A DNA stretch of 64,000 nt from Streptomyces tauricus (lineage in GTDB: Bacteria > Actinomycetota > Actinomycetes > Streptomycetales > Streptomycetaceae): the NCBI RefSeq assembly GCF_014650955.1, contig NZ_BMVY01000043.1:1-64000 (forward strand), in the 5' to 3' direction. The notes below the pieces were generated by a model. That model was not told where the DNA came from. It saw only the letters and a program-made list of their open reading frames with translations, and did no database searches. Each line of letters starts with the position of its first letter. The stretch's first letter is position 1. A program made the translations under genes and the position numbers. Positions 35,349-44,393 of this stretch are shown one piece after another.

Positions 35349-36239
35349 GTGACCAGCGAGATCACCCTCTTCGTCAATCCCACCGCGGGACGCGGCCGGG
35401 GCGCCCGCGCGGCGCAGCCGGCCGCTTCGGCTCTCCGGGCCGCGGGCTTCTCCGTGCGTACGGTCCTCGGGGAGAACGCCCGGGACGCCCTCACGCGCGC
35501 GCGTGCCGCCGTGGCGGCCGGCACCGGCGCCCTGGTGGCCGTCGGGGGCGACGGCATGGCGGGCCTCGCTCTGCAGGCCGTCGCCGGGACGGACACGCCT
35601 CTGGGACTGGTCGCCGTCGGTACCGGGAACGACTTCGCACGGTCCCTGGGGCTGCCCGTGCGGGATCCGGCAGCCGCGGGGCGCGTGGTCGCCGGGGCGC
35701 TCAAGGAGGGCCGCCTGCGGGACATCGACCTCGGGCGGGTGGGCGGCACGTGGTTCGGCACGGTCCTCGCCTCCGGCTTCGACTCGCGGGTCAACGACCG
35801 CGGCAACCGGATGCGTTGGCCCACCGGGCGGTTCAAGTACGACCTCGCGATGCTCGCCGAACTCGCCGCCTTCAAGCCCTTCCCGTACCGGATCACGCTG
35901 GACGACGGCGAGGTCCGGGAGATCGAGGCGACGCTCGTGGCCGTCGGCAACGGGTCCTCGTACGGAGGCGGTATGCAGATCTGCGCGGACGCGGACCTCA
36001 CCGACGGGCTCTTCAACATCACGGTGGTCGGCGCGTGCGGCCGTGCGTCACTGCTGCGGGTCTTCCCGCAGGTCTACAAGGGCACGCATCTGAGCCACCC
36101 GATGGTCAGCATGTACCGGGCCGCGAAAGTCGAACTGGCCGCGGAGGGGATCACGGGGTACGCGGACGGCGAGCCGCTGGGGCCGCTGCCGCTGGTCGCG
36201 GAGTGCGTGCGGGGGGCTGTGCGGGTCGCTGGGCCCTGA
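35349..36239 (+). CDS. Diacylglycerol/sphingosine kinase-family lipid kinase
   Basis: A 296-residue protein of the DAGK catalytic family. The glycine-rich nucleotide motif VGGDGMAGLALQAVAGT is at about 65-81 and PLGLVAVGTGNDFARSLGLP follows; the C-terminal domain has the usual GNGSSYGGGMQICADADLTDGLF. Such enzymes phosphorylate diacylglycerol or related lipids and are often annotated as YegS-like. The GTG at 35349 is 7 bp after a TAAGGT -10 box, which suggests a leaderless mRNA from a promoter inside the end of tatC. The family identification is solid; the lipid substrate is not. Confidence 0.9.
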   Translation: MTSEITLFVNPTAGRGRGARAAQPAASALRAAGFSVRTVLGENARDALTRARAAVAAGTGALVAVGGDGMAGLALQAVAGTDTPLGLVAVGTGNDFARSLGLPVRDPAAAGRVVAGALKEGRLRDIDLGRVGGTWFGTVLASGFDSRVNDRGNRMRWPTGRFKYDLAMLAELAAFKPFPYRITLDDGEVREIEATLVAVGNGSSYGGGMQICADADLTDGLFNITVVGACGRASLLRVFPQVYKGTHLSHPMVSMYRAAKVELAAEGITGYADGEPLGPLPLVAECVRGAVRVAGP

Positions 36240-36276
36240 GCGGGCCCGGCCCCCCCCGGGGGTGGTGGGGCTGCTT

Positions 36277-36375
36277 GCGCCGTTCCCCGCGCCCCTGAGG
36301 GCAAGGGCGAAAGATTGCGCCGTTCCCCGCGCCCCTGAAGGCAAAGGCCAAAGATTGCGCCGTTCCCCGCGCCCC
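36277..36375. repeat. Tandem array of dispersed GC-rich repeat, 3 copies
   Basis: GCGCCGTTCCCCGCGCCCC starts at 36277, 36317 and 36357, period exactly 40 bp. Confidence 0.9.
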
Positions 36376-36480
36376 CAGGGGCTGGGGTGCAGGTGTGGCT
36401 CCGGAGGGGGTGGGTGGACACACCGGTGGGAAGCGGGTGTAGTCGGATCAGGGTGTTCCGATCGGATAATGATCGTCCTG

Positions 36481-36503
36481 TTGTCAGTGGTGGCCGGTAG
36501 TCT
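36481..36503 (+). promoter_or_regulatory. RecA-NDp/PafBC-type damage promoter of the helicase gene
   Basis: TTGTCAGTG-N8-TAGTCT matches every position of the recalled consensus tTGTCRgtg-N8-TAnnnT. The -10 hexamer ends 10 bp before the ATG at 36514. Confidence 0.85.
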
Positions 36504-36513
36504 CGAAAGCACG

Positions 36514-39330
36514 ATGACAGACGACCTCTCACCGGCCGAGCGGTACGCGGCAGCACGGAAGCGCGCTGTCGAGCAGGCCACCGCGCTCGCGGGCTTCCGC
36601 GAGATGTACGACTTCGGCCTCGACCCCTTCCAGATCGAGGCCTGTAAAGCTCTTGAAGGGGGCAAAGGAGTCCTGGTGGCCGCGCCCACCGGCTCGGGCA
36701 AGACGATCGTGGGCGAGTTCGCCGTCCATCTCGCCCTACAGCAGGGCAAGAAGTGCTTCTACACGACACCCATCAAGGCCCTGTCGAACCAGAAGTACGC
36801 GGACCTGTCCCGTCGTTACGGCGCGGACAAGGTGGGCCTCCTCACCGGCGACAACAGCGTCAACAGCGACGCCCCCGTGGTCGTGATGACCACCGAGGTG
36901 CTGCGCAACATGCTGTACGCGGGCTCGCGGACCCTCCTGGGCCTCGGGTACGTCGTCATGGACGAGGTGCACTACCTCTCGGACCGCTTCCGGGGCGCCG
37001 TCTGGGAGGAAGTGATCATCCACCTCCCGGAGTCGGTCACGCTGGTGTCGCTGTCGGCGACCGTGTCGAACGCGGAGGAGTTCGGGGACTGGCTCGACAC
37101 CGTCCGCGGCGACACCGAGGTGATCGTCTCCGAGCACCGGCCCGTCCCGCTGTTCCAGCACGTGCTCGGCGGCCGGCGGATGTACGACCTCTTCGAGGAG
37201 GGCGAGGGCCACAAGAAGGCCGTCAACCCCGACCTCACGCGCCTGGCGCGCATGGAGGCGAGCCGTCCGTCGTACCAGGACCGCAAGCGGGGCCGCGCGA
37301 TGCGCGACGCCGACCGGGAGCGCGAGCGCAGGCAGCGGTCCCGGGTGTGGACACCGGGCCGGCCCGAGGTCATCGAGCGGCTCGACTCCGAGGGGCTGCT
37401 GCCCGCCATCACGTTCATCTTCAGCCGCGCGGCCTGTGAGGCGGCCGTCCAGCAGTGTCTGTACGCGGGCCTGCGGCTGAACGACGAGGACGCCAGGGAA
37501 CGGGTCCGTGCCCTCGTCGAGGAGCGCACGGCGTCCATCCCGGACGAGGACCTGCACGTCCTGGGCTACTACGAGTGGCTGGAAGGCCTGGAGCGCGGCA
37601 TCGCGGCCCACCACGCGGGCATGCTGCCGACGTTCAAGGAGGTCGTCGAGGAACTGTTCGTACGCGGCCTGGTGAAGGCCGTGTTCGCCACCGAGACCCT
37701 GGCGCTGGGCATCAACATGCCCGCCCGTTCGGTGGTGCTGGAAAAGCTCGTCAAGTGGAACGGCGAGCAGCACGCGGACATCACTCCCGGCGAGTACACC
37801 CAGCTCACCGGGCGGGCCGGCCGCCGTGGCATCGATGTCGAGGGCCACGCGGTGGTGCTGTGGCAGCGCGGTATGAACCCCGACCACCTCGCGGGACTCG
37901 CCGGCACGCGCACGTACCCGCTGCGCTCCAGCTTCAAGCCCTCGTACAACATGGCGGTGAACCTCGTCGAGCAGTTCGGGCGGCACCGCTCGCGTGAGCT
38001 GCTGGAGACGTCCTTCGCGCAGTTCCAGGCCGACAAGTCGGTCGTCGGGATCTCCCGTCAGGTGCAGCGCAACGAGGAGGGTCTTGAGGGCTACAAGGAG
38101 TCGATGACCTGCCACCTGGGCGACTTCGACGAGTACGCGCGGCTGCGGCGCGAGCTGAAGGACCGGGAGACCGAGCTGGCCAAGCAGGGCGCCTCCCAGC
38201 GGCGGGCCGAGGCGGCCGTCGCGCTGGAGAAGCTCAAGCCGGGCGACATCATCCACGTGCCGACCGGCAAGTTCGCGGGACTCGCGCTGGTCCTGGACCC
38301 GGGGCTGCCCGCGGGGCGCTCCAACGGCCACCGGGGCTTCGAGCAGCACGACGGGCCCCGGCCGCTGGTGCTGACCGCCGAGCGGCAGGTCAAGCGGCTC
38401 GCGTCGATGGACTTCCCGGTGCCCGTGGAGGCCCTGGAGCGGATGCGCATCCCGAAGTCGTTCAACGCGCGCTCGCCGCAGTCGCGCCGCGATCTGGCCT
38501 CCGCGCTGCGGACCAAGGCCGGGCACATCGTGCCCGACCGGCACCGCAAGAAGCGGGCCGAGGCCGCCGACGACCGCGAGATCGCCCGTCTGCGGACCGC
38601 CATCCGCGCCCACCCCTGCCACGGGTGCAGCGACCGCGAGGACCACGCCCGCTGGGCGGAGCGCTATCACCGGCTGCGGCGCGACACCGCGCAGCTGGAG
38701 CAGCGCATCGAGGGCCGGACGAACACCATCGCCCGCACCTTCGACCGCATCGTCGCGCTGCTGACCGAGATGGACTACCTGCGGGGCGACGAGGTCACCG
38801 AGCACGGCAAGCGGCTCGCCAGGCTGTACGGCGAGATGGACCTGCTCTCCAGCGAATGCCTGCGCGAGGGAGTCTGGGAGGGCCTGGCGCCGGCCGAACT
38901 GGCCGCGTGCGTCTCGGCGTTGGTGTACGAGTCCCGGGTCGGCGACGACGCGATGGCGCCCAAGCTGCCGTCCGGCAGGGCGAAGGCCGCGCTGGGCGAG
39001 ATGGTCCGCATCTGGGGCCGGCTCGACGCCCTGGAGGAGGACTTCCGCATCACCCAGACCGAGGGCGTGGGCCAGCGCGAGCCCGACCTGGGCTTCGCCT
39101 GGGCGGCGCACGAGTGGGCGTCGGGCAAGGGCCTGGACGAGGTGCTGCGCGAGGCGGAGATGCCCGCCGGTGACTTCGTGCGCTGGTGCAAGCAGGTCAT
39201 CGACGTGCTCGGGCAGATCTCGGCGGCGGCGCCGATCTCCGGCGCGGCGAGCTCGACGGTGGCGAAGAACGCCCGCAAGGCCGTCGACCAACTGCTGCGC
39301 GGAGTGGTGGCGTACTCGTCGGTGGGCTGA
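36514..39330 (+). CDS. Ski2/Mtr4-like superfamily 2 helicase (HelY-type)
   Basis: A 938-residue helicase. Walker A TGSGKT (GSGKT at 60-64), DEVH box at 150-153, motif V TLALGINMPAR and motif VI QLTGRAGRRGID are all present, followed by a long C-terminal region with DSHCT-type helices. Relatives unwind RNA (Mtr4/Ski2) or, in mycobacteria (HelY), DNA/RNA. I chose the ATG at 36514 because it lies 10 bp after a perfect DNA-damage promoter; an in-frame ATG at 36469 would lie upstream of the promoter. It follows tatC and the lipid kinase, as in mycobacteria. Confidence 0.93.
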   Translation: MTDDLSPAERYAAARKRAVEQATALAGFREMYDFGLDPFQIEACKALEGGKGVLVAAPTGSGKTIVGEFAVHLALQQGKKCFYTTPIKALSNQKYADLSRRYGADKVGLLTGDNSVNSDAPVVVMTTEVLRNMLYAGSRTLLGLGYVVMDEVHYLSDRFRGAVWEEVIIHLPESVTLVSLSATVSNAEEFGDWLDTVRGDTEVIVSEHRPVPLFQHVLGGRRMYDLFEEGEGHKKAVNPDLTRLARMEASRPSYQDRKRGRAMRDADRERERRQRSRVWTPGRPEVIERLDSEGLLPAITFIFSRAACEAAVQQCLYAGLRLNDEDARERVRALVEERTASIPDEDLHVLGYYEWLEGLERGIAAHHAGMLPTFKEVVEELFVRGLVKAVFATETLALGINMPARSVVLEKLVKWNGEQHADITPGEYTQLTGRAGRRGIDVEGHAVVLWQRGMNPDHLAGLAGTRTYPLRSSFKPSYNMAVNLVEQFGRHRSRELLETSFAQFQADKSVVGISRQVQRNEEGLEGYKESMTCHLGDFDEYARLRRELKDRETELAKQGASQRRAEAAVALEKLKPGDIIHVPTGKFAGLALVLDPGLPAGRSNGHRGFEQHDGPRPLVLTAERQVKRLASMDFPVPVEALERMRIPKSFNARSPQSRRDLASALRTKAGHIVPDRHRKKRAEAADDREIARLRTAIRAHPCHGCSDREDHARWAERYHRLRRDTAQLEQRIEGRTNTIARTFDRIVALLTEMDYLRGDEVTEHGKRLARLYGEMDLLSSECLREGVWEGLAPAELAACVSALVYESRVGDDAMAPKLPSGRAKAALGEMVRIWGRLDALEEDFRITQTEGVGQREPDLGFAWAAHEWASGKGLDEVLREAEMPAGDFVRWCKQVIDVLGQISAAAPISGAASSTVAKNARKAVDQLLRGVVAYSSVG

Positions 39331-39355
39331 CGCGCCGAGACGCTGAGCCGTTGGA

Positions 39356-39392
39356 CGGACCCGGGCCCGCACCGTGAGGGTGCCCGGGTCCG
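39356..39392 (+). terminator. Terminator after the helicase gene
   Basis: 11-bp stem CGGACCCGGGC with a 15-nt loop, followed by GGTCTGTT. Confidence 0.8.
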
Positions 39393-39411
39393 GGTCTGTT
39401 CCGTGGCGGTG

Positions 39412-39449
39412 CGAAAACCGTCATCACCCCTTCTGATGAGGGGTTTTCG
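39412..39449 (+). terminator. Second hairpin after the helicase gene
   Basis: Stem CGAAAACC/GGTTTTCG plus inner TCATCA/TGATGA around CCCCTTC. The remaining part of the 362-bp gap to rarA is more AT-rich and should contain the rar promoter; I see no gene in it. Confidence 0.7.
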
Positions 39450-39692
39450 TATGCCCGTACGCTGTCACTCTGGGTGTTCGCTTGGATGCGTGGCGTGTAA
39501 ATGGGGCAGAGCGTACTCCTGTTGCGGGGGCGATTTCAGGTGGTTGCTGAATATGACACAGCGATGATCCGGTCGGACTAAGCTCGCCCGCAGCGCACCG
39601 AGTTGAGATGAATTCGTGCGCTTGTTCCCCCAAGTTCTGTAGATCCAGTTACCTCCCCCCGACCTCCAGTCGACTTGTCTCAGAGGGCATAC

Positions 39693-41300
39693 ATGGTGAG
39701 TGTTCAATTGCCTCCCGGTGGCCGCGAAGTTCCCTACGCGCGCGTGCTGTTGCTGCCGGCCATAGTGATGGCCGCCGCGACCGGCACCGCCGTCGCCCTG
39801 GTGACGCAGCCGGCTCGCGCGGCCGTCGGCTGGTGCGGAGCCATCGCGACCCTGCTCGTGATCGCCACAGCCGCGGAAGCGGTCCGGCGCGGCCGGGTCA
39901 TCCGCGCGGCTCGGGCCGAACTCGCCCGCCGCACAGAGTCCATGGAACGGCGCGTCTCCCTGCACGACGCCGAGATCGACCATCTCCGCGAGCACCTGCT
40001 GCCCACCGTCCTCAAGGCGATGCGCGGCGGCAGGTCGCCCGAGGAGACGGTCCGGCGGCTGATCGACAACGACCCCGCCCAGCGGAACATCCCCCGCTCC
40101 CAGCGCGCACTCCTGATCGAACTGCTGCGGATCATCGACAACGAGGAACTGCAGCGCGAGGCCGCGCAGCGCTCCTTCGTCAACATCGCCCGCCGTGTGC
40201 AGGCGATCGTCCACCAGCAGAACGTGGAACTCCGCGAGATGGAGGAGGACCACGGGCGCAACCCCGAGGTCTTCGACGACCTGCTGCGCATCGACCACGG
40301 CACCGCGCTGATCGGCCGCCTCGCCGACTCCATCGCCGTGCTCGGCGGCGGCCGCCCCGGCCGCCAGTGGCCCGCGCCGGTCCCGCTGTACAGCGTGCTG
40401 CGCGGTGCCATGTCCCGCATCCTGGAGTACCGGCGCATCGAGCTGCACTCCATCGCCAAGGTGAGCGTCGACGGCATCCACGTCGAGCCGGTCATCCACG
40501 CCGCCGCCGAACTCCTCGACAACGCCACGCGGTACTCGCCGCCGCACACCAAGGTGCACGTCACCGCCGTCGAGGTGCAGACCGGCGTCGCCATCGAGAT
40601 CGAGGACGCCGGCGTCAGCCTCAGCGAGGAGGCCCGTACCCGGGCCGAGCGGATGCTCGCGCAGGCGGCGGAAGGGCCCGACCTCAACCAGCTCGGTGAG
40701 GACCCCCGGCTGGGCCTCGCCGTCGTCGGCCGCCTCATGGACATGTACGACATGCAGGTCTCCCTGCGCCAGTCCGCGTACGGCGGCGTACGCGCGGTCC
40801 TCGTCGTACCGCGCAAGCTGCTCACCGAGGACAACGCCCCCGCTCTCGCCCACGGCATCGGCGCGGCGGCCGTACCCAAGGTCGACTTCGACGGCGTCGA
40901 GGGCCCCAAGCGCGTCGAGAAGAAGCGCCGTCCCACCACCGGACCGCGTACCTCCCGGCCGGACGAGATGGAGGACGACGTCCCCGAGGTCACCGAGTGG
41001 ACGGCCAACGGGCTGCCGCAGCGCCGCAGCCGCGTCACGGTCCCCTACAGCCAGCGCGTGAAGGAGGCCAGGGCCGCCGCGGCGGAGGCGGAGGCCGCGC
41101 GCAAGGAGGGCCGCCCCGTCATCGACTGGACCCGGTCGTCCACCCAGGTGCCCAAGAAGAAGAAGGAAGAGAAGGAACCCGGGCTGTGGGTCGAGGCGTT
41201 CATGGCCGGCCTCAAGGGCGACGGAGACCAGCAGCAGACACCCGGAGCGACGAACAGTCCGGCCCGTACCGAGGCCGACGACGAGGGGGACCTCAAGTGA
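39693..41300 (+). CDS. rarA: Conservon histidine-kinase-like protein RarA (CvnA)
   Basis: A 535-residue membrane protein. Two N-terminal membrane helices (about 14-60), a coiled-coil/dimerisation region with RRVSLHDAEIDHLREHLLPTV, and a GHKL ATPase domain (N-box AAAELLDNATRYSPP). A classical phospho-accepting His box is not evident, in keeping with CvnA proteins. The long C-terminus is hydrophilic. It heads the four-gene conservon; in S. coelicolor the orthologous cvn9 set rarABCDE affects aerial mycelium formation. The ATG at 39693 has AGAGGG upstream. rarB overlaps by 4 bp. Confidence 0.92.
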   Translation: MVSVQLPPGGREVPYARVLLLPAIVMAAATGTAVALVTQPARAAVGWCGAIATLLVIATAAEAVRRGRVIRAARAELARRTESMERRVSLHDAEIDHLREHLLPTVLKAMRGGRSPEETVRRLIDNDPAQRNIPRSQRALLIELLRIIDNEELQREAAQRSFVNIARRVQAIVHQQNVELREMEEDHGRNPEVFDDLLRIDHGTALIGRLADSIAVLGGGRPGRQWPAPVPLYSVLRGAMSRILEYRRIELHSIAKVSVDGIHVEPVIHAAAELLDNATRYSPPHTKVHVTAVEVQTGVAIEIEDAGVSLSEEARTRAERMLAQAAEGPDLNQLGEDPRLGLAVVGRLMDMYDMQVSLRQSAYGGVRAVLVVPRKLLTEDNAPALAHGIGAAAVPKVDFDGVEGPKRVEKKRRPTTGPRTSRPDEMEDDVPEVTEWTANGLPQRRSRVTVPYSQRVKEARAAAAEAEAARKEGRPVIDWTRSSTQVPKKKKEEKEPGLWVEAFMAGLKGDGDQQQTPGATNSPARTEADDEGDLK

Positions 41301-41704
41301 TCCAGCAGCGCGCCAATTTCGACTGGATGCTCAAGGAGCTGTCCGACGGGGTGTACGGCACCCGGCAGGTGGTCGTCCTCTCCGCCGACGGTCTGCGCAT
41401 CGCCCGGTACGGCGGCGACCCCGACGCCGCCGACCGCATCGCCGCGGCCTGCGCCGGACTCCAGAGCCTCGCCGGGGCCGTCGCCACCGAGATCCCCGAC
41501 ACCGACGGCAAGATGCGCATGGTCATCATCGAGATGGAGGGCGGTTACTTCTACATGATGGCCGCGGGGCCCAACGCCTATCTCGCGGTGCTGGCCGAGG
41601 CCCACGTCGACGCCGGACTCATGAGCGCCCGGATGCGTGACCTCGTCGTCCGGATCGGCGCACACCTCACGAGTCCGCCCCGGCGCAACGGGCAGACCGT
41701 ATGA
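41297..41704 (+). CDS. rarB: Conservon roadblock/LC7-domain protein RarB (CvnB)
   Basis: A 135-residue single roadblock/LC7 domain protein (MIQQRANFDWMLKELSDGVYG at the start). Roadblock proteins of bacteria regulate small GTPases, so a partner of RarD is expected. GTGA overlap with rarA stop and ATGA overlap with rarC indicate translational coupling across the whole set. Confidence 0.93.
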   Translation: MIQQRANFDWMLKELSDGVYGTRQVVVLSADGLRIARYGGDPDAADRIAAACAGLQSLAGAVATEIPDTDGKMRMVIIEMEGGYFYMMAAGPNAYLAVLAEAHVDAGLMSARMRDLVVRIGAHLTSPPRRNGQTV

Positions 41705-42141
41705 GTCCTCCCCAACGACGCCGGCGCCTGCCCAAGGCGGCGCCCAGGCCGAAACCCGCGCCGCCGCCGGAAGGACCCGGCGGAGCGACCGGGCCGGGCG
41801 CGCAGGGCCGGCCCCGCGAGCCGGAACGGCTGTATGTCGTCACCGGCCAGGTCGAGGGCGGCGACCGTGCCGAACTCGACCTGGTGACCTTAATCGTGGC
41901 GTGCGCCGACGCCCCGCCCACAGCCCAGCCGGAACAGTCGGCGCTGCTCCGGCTCTGCCAGGCCCCCATGTCCGTGGCCGAGGTCTCGGCCTATCTCAAT
42001 CTGCCGTTCAGCGTGGTGACCGTACTGCTGACCGAGCTGCTGACGGCTGAACTGGTACAGGCGCGCGCTCCCATCGTCCGCGCGGAGCTGCCCGACCGAT
42101 CCCTTCTCGAAGCGGTGATGCATGGACTTCAAAAGCTCTGA
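41701..42141 (+). CDS. rarC: Conservon DUF742 protein RarC (CvnC)
   Basis: A 146-residue protein: basic Pro-rich N-terminus (1-42), then a DUF742 winged-helix-like domain (RLYVVTGQVEGGDRAELDLVTLIV ... YLNLPFSVVTVLLTELL). Overlaps rarB by 4 bp and rarD by 20 bp. The domain is found only in conservons; it may bridge the kinase-like protein and GTPase. Confidence 0.92.
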   Translation: MSPPQRRRRLPKAAPRPKPAPPPEGPGGATGPGAQGRPREPERLYVVTGQVEGGDRAELDLVTLIVACADAPPTAQPEQSALLRLCQAPMSVAEVSAYLNLPFSVVTVLLTELLTAELVQARAPIVRAELPDRSLLEAVMHGLQKL

Positions 42142-42736
42142 CACCGTCCCGGGGCCCCGCGCCGAGGACCATCTCCCGCACACGGCGACCGCCGCGGTGA
42201 AGATCGTGATCGTGGGCGGATTCGGGGTCGGCAAGACGACGATGGTGGGTTCCGTCAGCGAGATCAGGCCGCTGACCACCGAAGAGACCATGACGCAGGC
42301 CGGCATCGGGGTCGACGACAACTACGGCTCCGACACGAAGACGGCGACCACCGTCGCGATGGACTTCGGCCGCATCAGCATCACCGAACAGCTGGTGCTG
42401 TACCTGTTCGGCACCCCCGGACAGGAGCGCTTCTGGTTCCTGTGGAACGGCCTGTTCGAGGGCGCTCTGGGCGCGGTCGTCCTGGTCGACACCCGGCGCC
42501 TGGAGGTCAGCTTCGACGTCATCGGACGCCTGGAGGAGCGCGGCGTGCCGTTCGTCGTCGCCGTCAACGACTTCCCGGACGGCCCCCGTTACCCCATGGA
42601 GGACCTGCGGGCGGCGCTCGACCTGTCCGAGGAGATCCCCATGATGCAGTGCGACGCGCGCCGGCGGGCCTCCAGCCGGGACGTCCTGATGACGTTGATG
42701 CGGTTCCTGCACTCGATCGCCATGGCGTCGGCCTAG
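42122..42736 (+). CDS. rarD: Conservon small GTPase RarD (CvnD)
   Basis: A 204-residue GTP-binding protein: P-loop GGFGVGKTTMVGSVSEI, switch region with DFGRI, and FGTPGQERFWFLW, the G3 motif of Ras-like GTPases. AVNDFPDGP is in the NKxD position but with Asn-Asp rather than Asn-Lys, as in other CvnD. It starts 20 bp inside rarC. The 157 bp to rarE contain a hairpin. Confidence 0.93.
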   Translation: MDFKSSDTVPGPRAEDHLPHTATAAVKIVIVGGFGVGKTTMVGSVSEIRPLTTEETMTQAGIGVDDNYGSDTKTATTVAMDFGRISITEQLVLYLFGTPGQERFWFLWNGLFEGALGAVVLVDTRRLEVSFDVIGRLEERGVPFVVAVNDFPDGPRYPMEDLRAALDLSEEIPMMQCDARRRASSRDVLMTLMRFLHSIAMASA

Positions 42737-42833
42737 GCGCTCCGTTGTGGGCGTGGAGACGACCCGCGTGCCCGGTGGGGGCTCGGCGCGCCCACGCGGC
42801 GGAGCCGCAGGTCGACACAGCCCCGCGCCCCTT

Positions 42834-42858
42834 CGGTGCCTTGCCGGGCAAGGCACCG
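42834..42858 (+). other. Hairpin between rarD and rarE
   Basis: 12-bp complementary arms CGGTGCCTTGCC/GGCAAGGCACCG around a single G; the real loop must open to 3-5 nt. It may reduce rarE expression relative to the rest of the operon. Confidence 0.5.
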
Positions 42859-42893
42859 ACCGAACATCCGATCCAGCTCCGAAAGCGATCACC

Positions 42894-44375
42894 GTGACGC
42901 CTGAACCCTCTTCCCTGACCGGTACGGACGACCCCATGTCCGGGCCGCCGCCGGGCTGCCCCGCCCACGGCACGGGCCCCGGCGGACTGCGCCGGCTCTA
43001 CGGACCCGACGCGCAGGACCTGGCGGGCCTGTACGAGAAGCTGCGCGCCGAGCACGGCGCCGTCGCGCCGGTGCTGCTCCACGACGACGTGCCCATCTGG
43101 ATGGTGCTCGGACACGGCGAGAACCTCCACATGATCAGCAACCCCTCGGTCTACACCCGCGACAGCCGTATCTGGACGCCTCTCCTGGACGGCACGGCGG
43201 GCGCCGACCACCCGCTGATGCCGCTCATCACCTGGCAGCCCATCTGCTCCCACGCCGAGGGCGACGAGCACCAGCGGCTGCGCGGCGCGGTGATGGGCGC
43301 CATGTCGACCATCAACTCCCGCGACCTGCGCCGCCACATCAACCACTGGACCCAGGAGCTGGTCAACCACTTCTGCCACCGCGGCACCGCCGACCTGGTC
43401 TCGCAGTTCGCCGAGCACCTGCCGATGGCCGTGCTGTGCGAGATCCTCGGCATGCCCGAGGAGTACGACGACCGGATGGTGCAGGCCACCCGCGACCTCC
43501 TCAAGGGCACCGAGACCGCGATCGCCAGCAACGAGTACGTCATGAGCGTGCTGATGCGGCTCACGGTCCGCCGCCGGGCCGAGCCCGCCGAGGACTTCAC
43601 CAGCCATCTCATCAACCACCCGGCCGGACTCACCGACGAGGAGGTGGGCCAGCACCTGCGGGTCGTCCTCCTCGCCGCGTACGAGGCCACGGCGAACCTC
43701 CTGGCCAACGTGCTGCGCGTGGTTCTCACCGACCCGGGCTTCCGCGCCCAGCTCAACGGCGGGCAGATGACGGTGCCCCAGGCGGTGGAGCAGTCCCTGT
43801 GGAACGAGCCGCCGTTCAGCAACGTCCTCGGCTACTTCGCCAAGCAGGACACGGAGCTGGGCGGGCAGCGCATCCGCAAGGGTGACGGGCTGCTCCTCGG
43901 GATGGCGGCGGGCAATGTCGACCCGCATGTCCGCCCGGACCTCAAGGCGAACATGATGGGCAACCGCTCGCACCTCGCCTTCGGCGGCGGCCCGCACGAG
44001 TGCCCCGGCCAGGACATCGGCCGTGCCATCGCGGACGTCGGTGTCGACGCGCTCCTCAAGCGGCTTCCCGACGTGCGGCTCGCCGTGGACGAGGACGACC
44101 TGACGTGGACCGCGTCGATCTCCTCGCGGCATCTGGCGGAACTGCCGGTCGTGTTCGCCCCGGCTTCGCCGCAGGACGTCATGGAGCGGCCCGGCGTCAG
44201 CGAGGTGCCCCGCCCGCGGCCGGACTGGGACCTCTCCGACCCGTCCCTGGAGGCCGCTCCGGTGCCGCGTCCCACCATCGACCTGCCGGACCCCCCGGCC
44301 GCCGATCCGGCCGCCGACCCGGGGCACCGGCTCGGTGCCTGGCAGCGCTTCGTGCGCTGGTGGCGCGGCTACTGA
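42894..44375 (+). CDS. rarE: Cytochrome P450 RarE, lacking the ExxR motif (CYP157-like)
   Basis: A 493-residue protein. The haem-binding loop FGGGPHECPGQDIG has the axial C370. The K-helix region reads VEQSLWNEPPF (E299-W303): aligned on PP, the ExxR Glu and Arg become Gln and Trp, the feature described for CYP157C of S. coelicolor. The I-helix reads LLAAYEATANLL, with Ala-Tyr-Glu-Ala-Thr instead of AGxET/T, so the acid-alcohol pair is also altered. The C-terminal 50 residues are Pro/Asp-rich. The GTG at 42894 is the first plausible start; an ATG at 42936 is the alternative. Substrate and redox partner unknown. Confidence 0.9.
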   Translation: MTPEPSSLTGTDDPMSGPPPGCPAHGTGPGGLRRLYGPDAQDLAGLYEKLRAEHGAVAPVLLHDDVPIWMVLGHGENLHMISNPSVYTRDSRIWTPLLDGTAGADHPLMPLITWQPICSHAEGDEHQRLRGAVMGAMSTINSRDLRRHINHWTQELVNHFCHRGTADLVSQFAEHLPMAVLCEILGMPEEYDDRMVQATRDLLKGTETAIASNEYVMSVLMRLTVRRRAEPAEDFTSHLINHPAGLTDEEVGQHLRVVLLAAYEATANLLANVLRVVLTDPGFRAQLNGGQMTVPQAVEQSLWNEPPFSNVLGYFAKQDTELGGQRIRKGDGLLLGMAAGNVDPHVRPDLKANMMGNRSHLAFGGGPHECPGQDIGRAIADVGVDALLKRLPDVRLAVDEDDLTWTASISSRHLAELPVVFAPASPQDVMERPGVSEVPRPRPDWDLSDPSLEAAPVPRPTIDLPDPPAADPAADPGHRLGAWQRFVRWWRGY

Positions 44376-44393
44376 GCCCGACGGCCACCGACG

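Noticed and set aside
39331..39692. Hidden gene between the helicase and rarA
   Set aside because: Two terminators, AT-rich DNA and no frame with coding character; it is a regulatory gap.
41297..42141. Frameshifts in the rar conservon
   Set aside because: The 4-bp GTGA/ATGA and 20-bp overlaps are normal for conservons; each product is full length.
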